Positions 1 through 7,700 of a stretch of DNA of 64,000 nt are shown piece by piece. How positions within the stretch are numbered: the stretch's first letter is position 1; the number at the start of each line of letters is the position of its first letter. Source of the stretch: Pseudomonas fluorescens. Its GTDB lineage: Bacteria; Pseudomonadota; Gammaproteobacteria; Pseudomonadales; Pseudomonadaceae. The DNA is taken from assembly GCA_902825215.1 (NCBI GenBank), contig LR782234.1, positions 5,783,001 through 5,847,000 of the forward strand. Direction: 5' to 3'. The position numbers were made by a program, and so were the translations under genes. The notes beneath the pieces were generated by a model, which worked only from the letters and a program-made list of their open reading frames with translations, did no database searches and was not told the origin of the DNA.

Positions 1-426
1 TTCACGCTTACCCAACTTGATTGCTCGCTTAAGCTTGTTAACACCAAGGAGTATCTTGAATCCACGCTCCGCCAGAAAGCCTATGACGTCCTCATCACCG
101 CAGTTAGCGTGTTTCCTGACGTTATCAGTTTTCGTGATCACTCTCAGATTCCAGGGTACATGCAACCCGCAAACATGTTTACCTTGAAGAGGGATGATGT
201 GATCAACGTCATGCTTAGTACCTGTCACGACTGAAAGCCGCTTGGCCTCAGTGTAATAAGCGTCAATTGCCTCATGGTCAACCCAAGACGGCGTGGCGTT
301 CTGCAACGCTATTCTTCGCTTCAGGGCATTCCACTTCAGAACGTCCTTGCGCCTTTGCACTCTTAGCAAGGCATCTACGTCTCCTGCGGCAGCCCGAAGG
401 ACGTCATCTCGTTCGAACTGTCGCAT
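1..426 (-). CDS. HNH endonuclease, 3' end cut by window edge
   Basis: Translating the minus strand from an ATG at 426 gives an open frame that runs off the window at position 1 (142 codons visible). It contains HDVDHIIPLQG, then VCGLHVPWNL and a following Asn/Lys/His-rich stretch, which is the metal-binding beta-beta-alpha core of phage-type HNH nucleases. The N-terminal part is charged and helical. The start lies 32 bp after the stop of the upstream XRE gene, and an AAAGGA stretch about 14 bp before the ATG may serve as ribosome binding site, so the two are probably cotranscribed. Its target is unknown; a homing, phage-packaging or defence nuclease are all possible. Confidence is good for the fold and low for the role. 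Confidence 0.8.
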   Translation of the reverse strand, partial: MRQFERDDVLRAAAGDVDALLRVQRRKDVLKWNALKRRIALQNATPSWVDHEAIDAYYTEAKRLSVVTGTKHDVDHIIPLQGKHVCGLHVPWNLRVITKTDNVRKHANCGDEDVIGFLAERGFKILLGVNKLKRAIKLGKRE

Positions 427-458
427 TGCGTCGATTAAACATCCTTTGGCGGTTCCGG

Positions 459-1163
459 TCAGAATGGAAAATCCAGTTTTTTCTGCACCGCAAACTCGCC
501 TGGTGCTTTTCCTCGTTCGAAAGCAATCAAATACGACATCTGGACGGTCAAGGGCGTCGCCTCTGACTGCTCGCCAGAAATCTTCAGATGTACTTTGCGA
601 GTCGCATATTGAATTGATACCTCAAGCCCTTGCAGCTCATCGATCAGCTCCTGCATCTCGTCGTAAACGGCAAATTTGGCGCTTTCTGAGTAATCGCTGG
701 CGCAATCCCTGTAGTCACGAAAATAGTCCACGAGTGACGCAAACACCTCGTGGGCATCACGCTGCATTTCAAAGCCGGGTTGGGACATATCTACTGTGGA
801 GCTTTCTGCAAGCTTAGCGAGTTGTTGTCCCGTCGACAGAGGCAGCGCCGGTAGGGTGACATAGTCGCGTTCAATACGGGCTTTCTCTGCTCTCAATTCC
901 TCTTCTGAGGGGATGTCGAAGGGCTTGTTGAAGACATCAATGTCTTCGATCTCAAAAGCAACTGCGAGCGCACGTCGAGTATCAGTGCTTGCCGATTTGG
1001 CATTCTCAACGCGTTGTACAGTCCGTACGTTCAAGCCTGCAAGCTCGGCAAGAGTCTCCTGTGACCATTGAAAAATATCCCGCATTTTGCGGATGAGTGC
1101 GGCAAATTCTTCGAGACCCAACACATGAGGTTGGCTAGACGAGGCGTTTGTATTCATTTTCAA
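459..1163 (-). CDS. XRE-family transcriptional regulator
   Basis: This 234-aa protein has an N-terminal helix-turn-helix of the Cro/CI type at about residues 17-70, visible as WSQETLAELAGLNVRTVQRVE. A long C-terminal region of unknown fold follows, rich in acidic and helical segments, which could sense a ligand or mediate oligomerisation. It lies directly upstream of the HNH nuclease gene on the same strand and is divergent from the gene at 1392, with a 228-bp shared intergenic region where it could bind. The likely role, by inference, is control of the nuclease or of the neighbouring divergent unit. Confidence 0.75.
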   Translation of the reverse strand: MKMNTNASSSQPHVLGLEEFAALIRKMRDIFQWSQETLAELAGLNVRTVQRVENAKSASTDTRRALAVAFEIEDIDVFNKPFDIPSEEELRAEKARIERDYVTLPALPLSTGQQLAKLAESSTVDMSQPGFEMQRDAHEVFASLVDYFRDYRDCASDYSESAKFAVYDEMQELIDELQGLEVSIQYATRKVHLKISGEQSEATPLTVQMSYLIAFERGKAPGEFAVQKKLDFPF

Positions 1164-1391
1164 GCTCCATGAGATTGTCGGTACGGCTCATGATGAAGAA
1201 GCTGCTGATGACACAACACGACAGGAACCCGACAGAGAGCAGACAAGTCCTGAGGCCTTACTGAGGTCTCGATGAATTGGGGTCGGCTGCAGACACTTGC
1301 ACCTCTTTGCTCAGCGTAGTAGTGATACCGTCCTCCGAGCCCGTGATCCGAGTGTAGGCCGGGAATGACAATTACCTACTAGGACAACGAA

Positions 1392-2117
1392 ATGGACATT
1401 CGGTACTTCCTTGAACAGCGGCTAGCTTTTATCAAGCAGCTTTATCTGAATGGGGCGAGCCCGTTTGACGACCGCAAAAGGAAAATTGAGAACGAAGAAG
1501 CCCCCTTCATCCCGCCCTATAGCGAAGATGGGGAACCTGCATATTTGAATGAATGGCTAGAAGCTGATTCATCAGTGCAGGTGCTGGGTAGCGCATGCTT
1601 ATCAATGATTGCTGCGTCACTACACTTATATTTAAAAGAATGGGAGCGTCAGCTTGGGCCTGCTCCAGGGCTTTCACTCAAATCAGAATTCAAAAATGGC
1701 GGATGGCCAAATGGCTACAGAGCATTCTACCTGGCCCATGGTTCAGACCGGTTTGAGGATGGCCCATTCGATTTCGCTTTGATTGAAGAACTCGTGCTGG
1801 CGAGGAATAGCATCCAACATCCCGACTCCCTGATCTTCGAAACATCTCGATATTCTGACGATGCGCTCCAGAAGATGCCAAGCCCATTTTTCGTGAGTGA
1901 TCGAGAGAAAACCTTGATTGAGGAGGCAGATGACGAGAGTCGGCAATGGCTATATCGCCCCCACATTCACATCACTACCGAGAAATTTCTGCACGCTGTT
2001 TCACAGGTCTCTGCATTCGTGAAGTGGCTAGAGGATCAAGGGGAGAACATCTTGTACAAGCGTTATCTTGAGCGAAAGCGTCAACGCGAGATCGACGCTG
2101 GCTCCAATTCTTTTTAG
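1392..2117 (+). CDS. Unknown protein with HEPN-like Rx4H motif
   Basis: I do not recognise this 241-aa family. An ATG preceded by AGGA at about 8 bp supports the start. The protein looks mostly helical. Residues 131-146 read IEELVLARNSIQHPDS, giving R138-N-x3-H143; an R-N-x3-H motif at the end of a helix is characteristic of HEPN RNases and HEPN-like nucleotidyltransferase partners. No transmembrane segment or signal peptide is seen. The next gene on the same strand starts 83 bp downstream. It could be an RNA-targeting toxin or defence effector, but the HEPN assignment rests on the motif and helical context alone. Confidence 0.55.
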   Translation: MDIRYFLEQRLAFIKQLYLNGASPFDDRKRKIENEEAPFIPPYSEDGEPAYLNEWLEADSSVQVLGSACLSMIAASLHLYLKEWERQLGPAPGLSLKSEFKNGGWPNGYRAFYLAHGSDRFEDGPFDFALIEELVLARNSIQHPDSLIFETSRYSDDALQKMPSPFFVSDREKTLIEEADDESRQWLYRPHIHITTEKFLHAVSQVSAFVKWLEDQGENILYKRYLERKRQREIDAGSNSF

Positions 2118-2200
2118 CCCCAACCGAAAGCAGTTTTGCCGATTGAATCTGAAGCAACGGTTGGTCAGAACGAGCGCAAATGACCGACAAGGTCGAATAA

Positions 2201-2779
2201 ATGCCCAAGGGATCCTTTGTGCCTTCAACTTTAGTAAACATTATGATCCGCGACCGTGGCGCGGAGGCCTATTCCGAATACGCAGAGTTCCAAATTACCG
2301 ATCCCGATGTAATCGTTAGCGCCGCTAGGCAAACGCTCGATTCGATCCTTCCATCATTCGGTTCTTGCGTCATGGTCAGTGCTGGTTTCACTGCCATTCT
2401 CAAATCTCAAGGGATACCCGCAGTTGTCGTTCTCGGAGACCTACTAATTAACGGCCAGTATGCTTTCGAATGCAGGGGGAACATTCCAGGGGCAACCTAC
2501 GAGGGAGAGTTTGTGGACGCCAAGTGGGACGGTCACGCTTGGGTAATGCTCGCAGGTGTGCTCTGCGACCTATCGATCTTCCGAAGCGCCTACGCCACAA
2601 AAACGCCAAGTAACCTCAAAACATTCATCAGCCAGGAGTTCGGTGAGGGCAAGGGAGCACTGATGTGTCCCCACGACCGTTTGCCGGTCGGCATGGAGTT
2701 TGTGCCCAAATTTGCTCTCAATGACTCTCAGATTCTGGGGATTCTGGATGGTTTGTCCAGGCAAGCACTTGAGAGCTAA
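2201..2779 (+). CDS. Transglutaminase-like cysteine hydrolase, uncharacterised
   Basis: This 192-aa protein shows a plausible Cys-His-Asp triad: C56 at the start of a helix (GSCVMVSAGFTAILKSQGIP), H112 in GHAWVML and D123 in CDLSIF. The order, the helix after the Cys, and the HAWV strand followed about ten residues later by Asp match transglutaminase-like and related papain-like folds. No signal peptide is seen. Ribosome binding is weak (an AAGG about 9 bp upstream), so an internal start at the next ATG (2243) is possible. It follows the HEPN-like gene on the same strand. Substrate and role are unknown; protein modification or proteolysis are inferences from the fold. Confidence 0.55.
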   Translation: MPKGSFVPSTLVNIMIRDRGAEAYSEYAEFQITDPDVIVSAARQTLDSILPSFGSCVMVSAGFTAILKSQGIPAVVVLGDLLINGQYAFECRGNIPGATYEGEFVDAKWDGHAWVMLAGVLCDLSIFRSAYATKTPSNLKTFISQEFGEGKGALMCPHDRLPVGMEFVPKFALNDSQILGILDGLSRQALES

Positions 2780-2854
2780 GTGACGAAGCTAGAGGTGGAA
2801 TTCACGGCTGAGTCGGGAGCTGAATACGGTTAGAAAATAAGGGCGGCGCTGACA

Positions 2855-3331
2855 TCAGAGCGAGATTAGCCAGGCTTCCATTTTTTGCAGTCTGCCCATT
2901 TCGAGAAGCTTCGGTTTTCCTAAATCTAAAAGCATGAGTAGCTCTTGCCTGCACTCTGGTGATGGAAACCATTCAGCGACCTCGACATTGCAGTGCCTGG
3001 ACTCACTCAGGGCCCATTTCACAACCATGTCCGCTGCTGCTCGGTAGTGATCCGCCATGAAGAGTCGTCGCCCCTCTGCAAACCAACCAAGCTTGGCTAG
3101 TTGTTCAGTGACGTCAATGACGCCCGCGTGATCAAAAAAACCGGTGGTGTCTGGATAGTGAATACCTGCCAGAGACACCTTCGCCGCCCCTGCTTCTCGG
3201 TCGAAGTAGGACAGAAAATGCCACCCACCTGTAGTGCTTCCAGCGTGCGGAAAGTTGATCGCGGCCTTGCCAGTGATGTAGTGCGTGCGGGAAACGCGTT
3301 TGAGATCAAAGTCAAATAGCGGCTGGTTCAT
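2855..3331 (-). CDS. Unknown protein, second gene of overlapping pair
   Basis: This 158-aa protein belongs to no family I can name. It is predicted soluble, with a Trp/Tyr-rich N-terminal half (GGWHFLSYFDREAG) that looks like beta structure and a helical C-terminal half ending in a conserved-looking ELLMLLDLGKPKLLEM stretch. Its ATG overlaps the stop of the upstream 69-aa gene by 4 bp, so translation is probably coupled. A toxin-antitoxin or effector-immunity pair would have this layout, but nothing in the sequence proves it. Confidence 0.5.
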   Translation of the reverse strand: MNQPLFDFDLKRVSRTHYITGKAAINFPHAGSTTGGWHFLSYFDREAGAAKVSLAGIHYPDTTGFFDHAGVIDVTEQLAKLGWFAEGRRLFMADHYRAAADMVVKWALSESRHCNVEVAEWFPSPECRQELLMLLDLGKPKLLEMGRLQKMEAWLISL

Positions 3332-3537
3332 GGGAGCTTGCTGAGACGCGCCAAGCCTTGTTTTATGTGGCCCGCGTTTTCGCCAATTGTGTAGAGCGCG
3401 CCACGAACGTTGGCGCCGACTTCGGCCCGTCCCTGGGCTTCCACCTGGAGGGTCAGTTCCATGAGCGCAGCTTCGAGAGCGAGTTGGTTTTGGTACATCC
3501 TTTCCAAAACATCTGACAGCGAGTATTCACCGGGCAT
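3328..3537 (-). CDS. Small unknown protein, first gene of overlapping pair
   Basis: This 69-aa protein is nearly all helical: its first half (LSDVLERMYQNQLALEAALM) has heptad-like spacing typical of a short coiled coil, and the second half is amphipathic. It precedes the 158-aa gene and overlaps it by 4 bp. Size, helix content and upstream position would fit an antitoxin or chaperone-like partner of the next gene, by analogy only. No DNA-binding motif is evident. Confidence 0.5.
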   Translation of the reverse strand: MPGEYSLSDVLERMYQNQLALEAALMELTLQVEAQGRAEVGANVRGALYTIGENAGHIKQGLARLSKLP

Positions 3538-3723
3538 CTACATGGACTCCTTTATTACGACCCAGCATAGCTCAGAGATGAGTCAGCAAGTGTCTTACGG
3601 GTAGCTCCCGGTGCTCAGCAACTTTGAACTAATCATGACGACCACGCCCCTAATCCTGTGCAGATAGCCGCTAGCTCAGGTCAACCCTGAGCATCCTATT
3701 TACACACAAAGGTTTGGTGAATC

Positions 3724-3972
3724 ATGAAGAGCGAACAGGTAGAAGGCGTTGTAGAAAAGGTTGCCGGCAAAGCGCAGAGCGCAGTCGGGAAACTGTTTGG
3801 TGATTCGAAGCTTGAAGCCGAAGGTGCGGGACGCCAGGCTGCCGGTCAGTTGACCCAAACCTATGGCGATGCACTGGACAGTGTGTCTACGTTCGTCAAA
3901 GAGAAGCCGGTTGCTGCACTTGCAATTGGTGCAGTAGCCCTGCTGGTACTAGACCGTCTCCTGCGTCGCTGA
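3724..3972 (+). CDS. CsbD-like protein with C-terminal membrane anchor
   Basis: The 82-aa product begins with a CsbD-type segment (residues 4-35, VEGVVEKVAGKAQSAVGKLFGD) common in general-stress proteins. It ends with FVKEKPVAALAIGAVALLVLDRLLRR, a single hydrophobic helix plus basic cap like the C-terminal anchor of the ElaB/YqjD (DUF883) family. The result is a short hybrid that should sit on the inner membrane with its N-terminus in the cytoplasm. The ATG follows an AAAGG at about 12 bp. It stands alone, with 186 bp before it and 210 bp after it. Stress association is from family knowledge. Confidence 0.75.
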   Translation: MKSEQVEGVVEKVAGKAQSAVGKLFGDSKLEAEGAGRQAAGQLTQTYGDALDSVSTFVKEKPVAALAIGAVALLVLDRLLRR

Positions 3973-4021
3973 AGGTGGGAGGAAAAGCCTTGAGTTGCTT
4001 CTCCCGAAATCGTCTCTCGTA

Positions 4022-4074
4022 CTCTCCAGGGCTATCTCTGAAGGGTGCGAGGGCTATAGGGATACCCTGGAGAG
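4022..4074. repeat. Inverted repeat (long hairpin)
   Basis: CTCTCCAGGG (4022-4031) is the exact reverse complement of CCCTGGAGAG (4065-4074), and the stem extends inward (CTATC against GATA) with one bulge, giving about 14 pairs around a loop of roughly 24 nt. It lies in the 210-bp gap between the convergent CsbD-like and CoiA-like genes. There is no T-run next to it, so it is not a typical intrinsic terminator; it could be an RNA processing or protein-binding site. Confidence 0.6.
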
Positions 4075-4182
4075 CACTTTATGAGCGTCCCGTCCCTCAG
4101 TAGTCTCGAAGTATTTGATTTGCAAGCTGGCACAGCAATGAGCCCGAAGGACAGAGATGCCGGCTAGACGCTTGGTCGGTTT

Positions 4183-4863
4183 TTATTGATCCGCCGTACC
4201 GGATTTATCAGAGGCCGGGCCTCCATTGAAGCTAAAATCGGTGGTGCCGTTGGTGATCCATTCGACCAGCTTTTCCTTGTGTGTGTAAGCCACCACTCCA
4301 CGTTTTTGAGTCGGATCGAATCTTAAGACGCGCCATATACCAAAATCGGGGCCGAAGTCGATGAACACGGGTTTGGAAACCCACCAGCGAGCAAAAAGCT
4401 TGCTGCGGGAATGCCAGCTAAATGAAGCCAGTCCATTCTCCGACACTTTTGACAAACCCATTCTGAAGTTGTACCTGTCGAACTCAGTTCGCGTGCCATC
4501 GATCACCCAGATCATATTTTGATAGTAGTTTTGCCTCGCGATGACCTCTTCAGGATGTATTGTCGATCTCTGAAACTCAATAACCATCCCTGAAGGCGTT
4601 CGGACATCTGCTATATGTCGCTCCCCTGAGGACGCTTGCAACACAACTTCCTGCCACTCGGTTGGGAACATATTCTTCCAATCGCGATGCCATGCCGTTT
4701 CCGTTTCCCACCACGGATCGCAATTGTCCAAACGTTTATGAGCCCAATGCCAGACGACATGGTTCCCGCATTTAGCGACGGTCTGGGAACCACAAAAACT
4801 GCAAACACCACGTGCTTTTGGAGTGGCCTCTACACGAGCGCCGTCAAGCAATGAGTATTTCAT
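4183..4863 (-). CDS. CoiA-like nuclease
   Basis: The start at 4863 is chosen because AAGGAAG precedes this ATG; a longer frame reaches 4935. The 226-aa product has a zinc-binding-like N-terminus (C21-x2-C24, C32, H39, H42), then a WHRDWK segment at 58-63 and IADVRTPSGMVIEFQRS (84-100), where D86, E96 and Q98 match a PD-(D/E)xK nuclease core. This arrangement is that of the competence CoiA family. CoiA-like proteins occur outside competence loci, often on islands. DNA binding and cleavage are inferred; the physiological role here is unknown. Confidence 0.7.
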   Translation of the reverse strand: MKYSLLDGARVEATPKARGVCSFCGSQTVAKCGNHVVWHWAHKRLDNCDPWWETETAWHRDWKNMFPTEWQEVVLQASSGERHIADVRTPSGMVIEFQRSTIHPEEVIARQNYYQNMIWVIDGTRTEFDRYNFRMGLSKVSENGLASFSWHSRSKLFARWWVSKPVFIDFGPDFGIWRVLRFDPTQKRGVVAYTHKEKLVEWITNGTTDFSFNGGPASDKSGTADQ

Positions 4864-5031
4864 TTTCTTCCTTGATGCTAAAAATGGGGGGGCGGCAGCT
4901 CTTAACTTCCTAGTCGGCAGTACCTTGTAACTCACAGGACGAAAGACAAATATCTGAGCACGGAAGTCGTCCTAGCAGCCTGGCAGGCCTGCGTAAATGT
5001 CTAAAGAGGCGGGTGGCGGAGGGTGCCCCAC

Positions 5032-5637
5032 TTAAATCGCCTTCAGGAGACGCTCAAGCGTTTGATGCTCCCATGAGCTCAGCATAGCAATGGGATCTGT
5101 GCCACAGCGATTTCCCGAGTCTAAAGACCAGCTCCGTCCGTCAGGGCTTATGCACTCTTCGCAGTAGCCTGGCTCATCGCGGTCGTTATGAATAGATATT
5201 CGCCAACCTTCGACATTAACTTTGAAGCGCTCCGCATAAATTTCTTCCCATCCCCTCTCGCAGGCTCTGACCATAATTAGGCGCCCAAGAGCTACCTCCC
5301 TCAGCACTTGGCTGACCTCTCGCGCTGAGAGTGGAGCCTCTTCGGCAGCGCCGTCTAGCTGCGACGAACGAGCTGCCGCTCTAGCCTCTTTCAACAATTG
5401 CTCAGCGTACATAGCCGGATCATCATCTGGCAGCGGGTAGCCTGCAGCAGATAGAGCTTCGGCGCGCTCTTCAATGAGCAGACGCTCAGGATCGCGAACC
5501 GTTTGGTAGGCTCTGCCTGGTACGCGTCGAGTTGTGTCCACTCCCTGCTCCCCAGAAGGCTGATGACTAAGAGCGACTAAATTACTTTTAGAACGATAAC
5601 AGAACGCTTCGAATATCGATGCCGAGCTCCGAATCAT
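5032..5637 (-). CDS. DUF7693-like protein with N-terminal extension
   Basis: The 201-aa product carries a C-terminal domain of about 95 residues (from LSAREVSQVLREVALG through SPDGRSWSLDSGNRCGTDP to the end) that I recall as typical of the Pseudomonas DUF7693 group. It includes a Cys pair (YCEEC) and a Trp-rich core. The first 105 residues are an extension of charged, Ala-rich helix not usual for that group, and no good ribosome binding site precedes the ATG at 5637, so the true start could be internal. Function is unknown. Confidence 0.5.
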   Translation of the reverse strand: MIRSSASIFEAFCYRSKSNLVALSHQPSGEQGVDTTRRVPGRAYQTVRDPERLLIEERAEALSAAGYPLPDDDPAMYAEQLLKEARAAARSSQLDGAAEEAPLSAREVSQVLREVALGRLIMVRACERGWEEIYAERFKVNVEGWRISIHNDRDEPGYCEECISPDGRSWSLDSGNRCGTDPIAMLSSWEHQTLERLLKAI

Positions 5638-5686
5638 GAGGGTAGGATGCGTTGCGATCTATGCTTCACAGAGGCTCAGACACCAA

Positions 5687-5788
5687 GCAAGCGGAGCGCG
5701 CAGGCGTGAGGGATGCGAGCCCGCAGGGGCGAGACACGCCTTGGCGGGGCTCGATTCACGGCAGCCTGACGCCGCAGGCGGCATGCCA
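5687..5788 (+). repeat. Structured island repeat, copy A
   Basis: This segment of about 100 bp is repeated in the same orientation at 7594-7700. The first 22 bases are identical, and later blocks (AGCCCG, CGAGAC, TTCACG, CAGCC, CCGCAGG) are conserved in order, while the bases between differ but can still fold locally (here CGCC-TT-GGCG within CGAG/CTCG). It immediately precedes the gene at 5814. It may be a structured RNA element, a recombination site or a remnant of the mobile element. Confidence 0.65.
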
Positions 5789-5813
5789 TCAACGCCAACA
5801 AGAGGTAACTCAA

Positions 5814-6257
5814 ATGCCCGACGATGAACTCCGCGAACTGGAGGCCAAGAGACGAAAGGCCTTGTGGATGCTTGCGAACATATCTCCAGGCGATTCGAAG
5901 GCGTTCGAAGCCTTATCCATCCTGGATGACCTTGACCTGCATGTGCGAAAAGACTCCCCTCATACTGACAAGGCACTTGAGCTCAACCAGCTTGGGGATT
6001 GTGTCACGGTGCAGCATCACCACTCCGGCATCGACATCATCTTGGAGCAGACTATCCCGCAGCCCTGGCGAGAACGTTTTCTGCAAGCGAGCATCGGATC
6101 AACCAGAGTTCCTGACGGGCCCTACGCCACAAACTGGGATAAATTTCTAACTGAATGGGTGCGTGAGATGCAGCATGTGCAAAATCACCGAGCTACACTG
6201 GCTGGCAGTAGAGTGAAGACTGGTTCGAACGATGGGAAGCATCTGCGCAAGCAGTAG
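5814..6257 (+). CDS. Unknown 147-aa island protein
   Basis: A longer frame begins at 5652, but its first 54 codons run through repeat copy A, and AAGAGG sits about 9 bp before the ATG at 5814, so I use the shorter form. The product is soluble, with a charged helical N-terminus (PDDELRELEAKRRKALWMLA) and a His-rich middle (VQHHHSGIDIILEQ). I recognise no domain. It is convergent with the PIN-domain gene (16-bp gap) and both lie between the two repeat copies, so they may have moved as a unit. Confidence 0.5.
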   Translation: MPDDELRELEAKRRKALWMLANISPGDSKAFEALSILDDLDLHVRKDSPHTDKALELNQLGDCVTVQHHHSGIDIILEQTIPQPWRERFLQASIGSTRVPDGPYATNWDKFLTEWVREMQHVQNHRATLAGSRVKTGSNDGKHLRKQ

Positions 6258-6273
6258 GTATAAGCGCAACCGT

Positions 6274-7488
6274 TTACCGCCAGCGCTCCAAGTCCTCATC
6301 TCGACGCCTTTGGTACTCCTGTTCCTGTTCCCAGGCCAGCTGAATATCGTCATCCCTGTCATTCGAATAATCTGGCCCAATGTCTCCAAAATGTATCTGT
6401 TGCATCGTTCCGACGATCTCGATCTTGCTAGGTTTCAGACCTTGATCTAGATGCTTCCAATCGCCCCGGAAATGAATAAGAACATCGGCCTCATAACTGA
6501 CTGGACGTTCCTCGATTGTGCCACCTAGTGAGACATAATCCTTATCGATAGAGTCGTACTGACTAAACGAGAATGTTGCCATCACCTCAGTCGAAACCAA
6601 CGCAGACAGGCTGAGCACCACGAGGTCGTCTTTAATGAGCACGATCCTGATTCTTGGTTTCTCGCCTACTTCAGGCTTCGCAAACTTATCGGAAAGATAG
6701 ACGATCTGAAAGTCATCATACTCATAGTTGAATACGGCATTCGCCTCGATCTCTGGCGTTTGTTCGGTAGTGTGGATTGCAATCGCATTGGTTATGCTCG
6801 CAAAGAGGTGGCTATCGTGCTCGAGCATTCCTTCAGCCTGCAACAGGCTTATCAGCCTTGCGACCTTTGTATGGGGCTGAAACAGGGCCAGTGCCTCTGC
6901 TAAATCACCTACGACATGGAGGTGCTGCAAATTTTGGGCGAACGCATGCCACCCCTTATCCTTACTGACAACCACCGTCCGTTTGTTCTCACTTACGGCC
7001 CAAGCTTTGAGTGCCAACAATGCTATCGCATCAGGGAATTCATGCTTTTTATCAGAGGCGGTTTCGAACGGAGGCTCAGCGTTGAAATACATCTGCATCA
7101 AATCTTGGATCTGAACTGATGAACTTGAAATGACGCGAGCGTTGATCCGCTCGTAGAAAGAATTTAGCTTCGCTTCAGCCAGTGCAGGTGCGCTCAAGAC
7201 GGGGCCGAGCGAGTTTTCGGTAAAATCCTGAATGTTATCAAACAGGGCATATTTTGCCAGAGTCCGAAGGTTACTCCTTGCTGCCCTTAGCGCATCAGTG
7301 ATTTCAGACGCCAGATGCTTGATGCCCTCTGAGTGGATAACGTCTGGCTGAAGAATCTGGACAGGGCTCCCTTTAAATTGTTCCAGCTGCTTCAGAATAC
7401 CGCCATCAAAGTTGTAACGCTGACCGCGCAAAATATTGCTGTCGATGGAGAGCGCTGCAAAGTCCAGTGAGGGCTCCTGAGTCGTCAT
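6274..7488 (-). CDS. PIN-domain protein with C-terminal unknown domain
   Basis: The first 200 of 404 residues show the acidic set of a PIN nuclease of the DUF4935/PIN_8 kind: D16 in LSIDSNIL, E54 in HSEGIKHL, D153 in FPDAIALLAL and D177 in SKDKGWHAF. PIN proteins of this type are Mg-dependent RNases. Residues 210-404 form an unknown beta-rich domain ending in a very acidic, Gln/Arg-rich tail (EQEQEYQRRRDEDLERW). No small antitoxin gene is adjacent on the same strand, unlike VapBC pairs, so a stand-alone effector or defence nuclease is likelier. The fold is well supported; the role is inferred. Confidence 0.75.
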   Translation of the reverse strand: MTTQEPSLDFAALSIDSNILRGQRYNFDGGILKQLEQFKGSPVQILQPDVIHSEGIKHLASEITDALRAARSNLRTLAKYALFDNIQDFTENSLGPVLSAPALAEAKLNSFYERINARVISSSSVQIQDLMQMYFNAEPPFETASDKKHEFPDAIALLALKAWAVSENKRTVVVSKDKGWHAFAQNLQHLHVVGDLAEALALFQPHTKVARLISLLQAEGMLEHDSHLFASITNAIAIHTTEQTPEIEANAVFNYEYDDFQIVYLSDKFAKPEVGEKPRIRIVLIKDDLVVLSLSALVSTEVMATFSFSQYDSIDKDYVSLGGTIEERPVSYEADVLIHFRGDWKHLDQGLKPSKIEIVGTMQQIHFGDIGPDYSNDRDDDIQLAWEQEQEYQRRRDEDLERWR

Positions 7489-7593
7489 TCGAAACTCCGT
7501 TCTCGATTAGTTGGTGCGACGTCTAGGAAGATCATCTGCCATGGCTGGAGCCTAAGGTGTCGAGCAGGACGCTGTCTAGTCGCCATCTATGCT

Positions 7594-7700
7594 GCAAGCG
7601 GAGCGCGCAGGCGTGCGGGATGGAAGCCCGAAGGGCCGAGACGCAGGCTTTGCCAAGGCTCGGTTCACGACAGCCGCTACCCGCAGGAGCACGCCCTAAC
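7594..7700 (+). repeat. Structured island repeat, copy B
   Basis: This is the second copy of the element at 5687-5788, same orientation. Local stems are visible (CGGG-x7-CCCG at its start, and CCGAG...CTCGG enclosing GGC-TTT-GCC). Where the inner bases differ from copy A, pairing is kept, which suggests selection on structure. It overlaps the last codons of the minus-strand gene at 7696 and lies just upstream of the PIN gene's start on the opposite strand. Confidence 0.65.

Noticed and set aside
267..817. Plus-strand frames over the HNH and XRE genes
   Set aside because: The minus strand gives recognisable HNH and helix-turn-helix proteins; the plus frames have no domain and an Arg/Ser-rich shadow composition.
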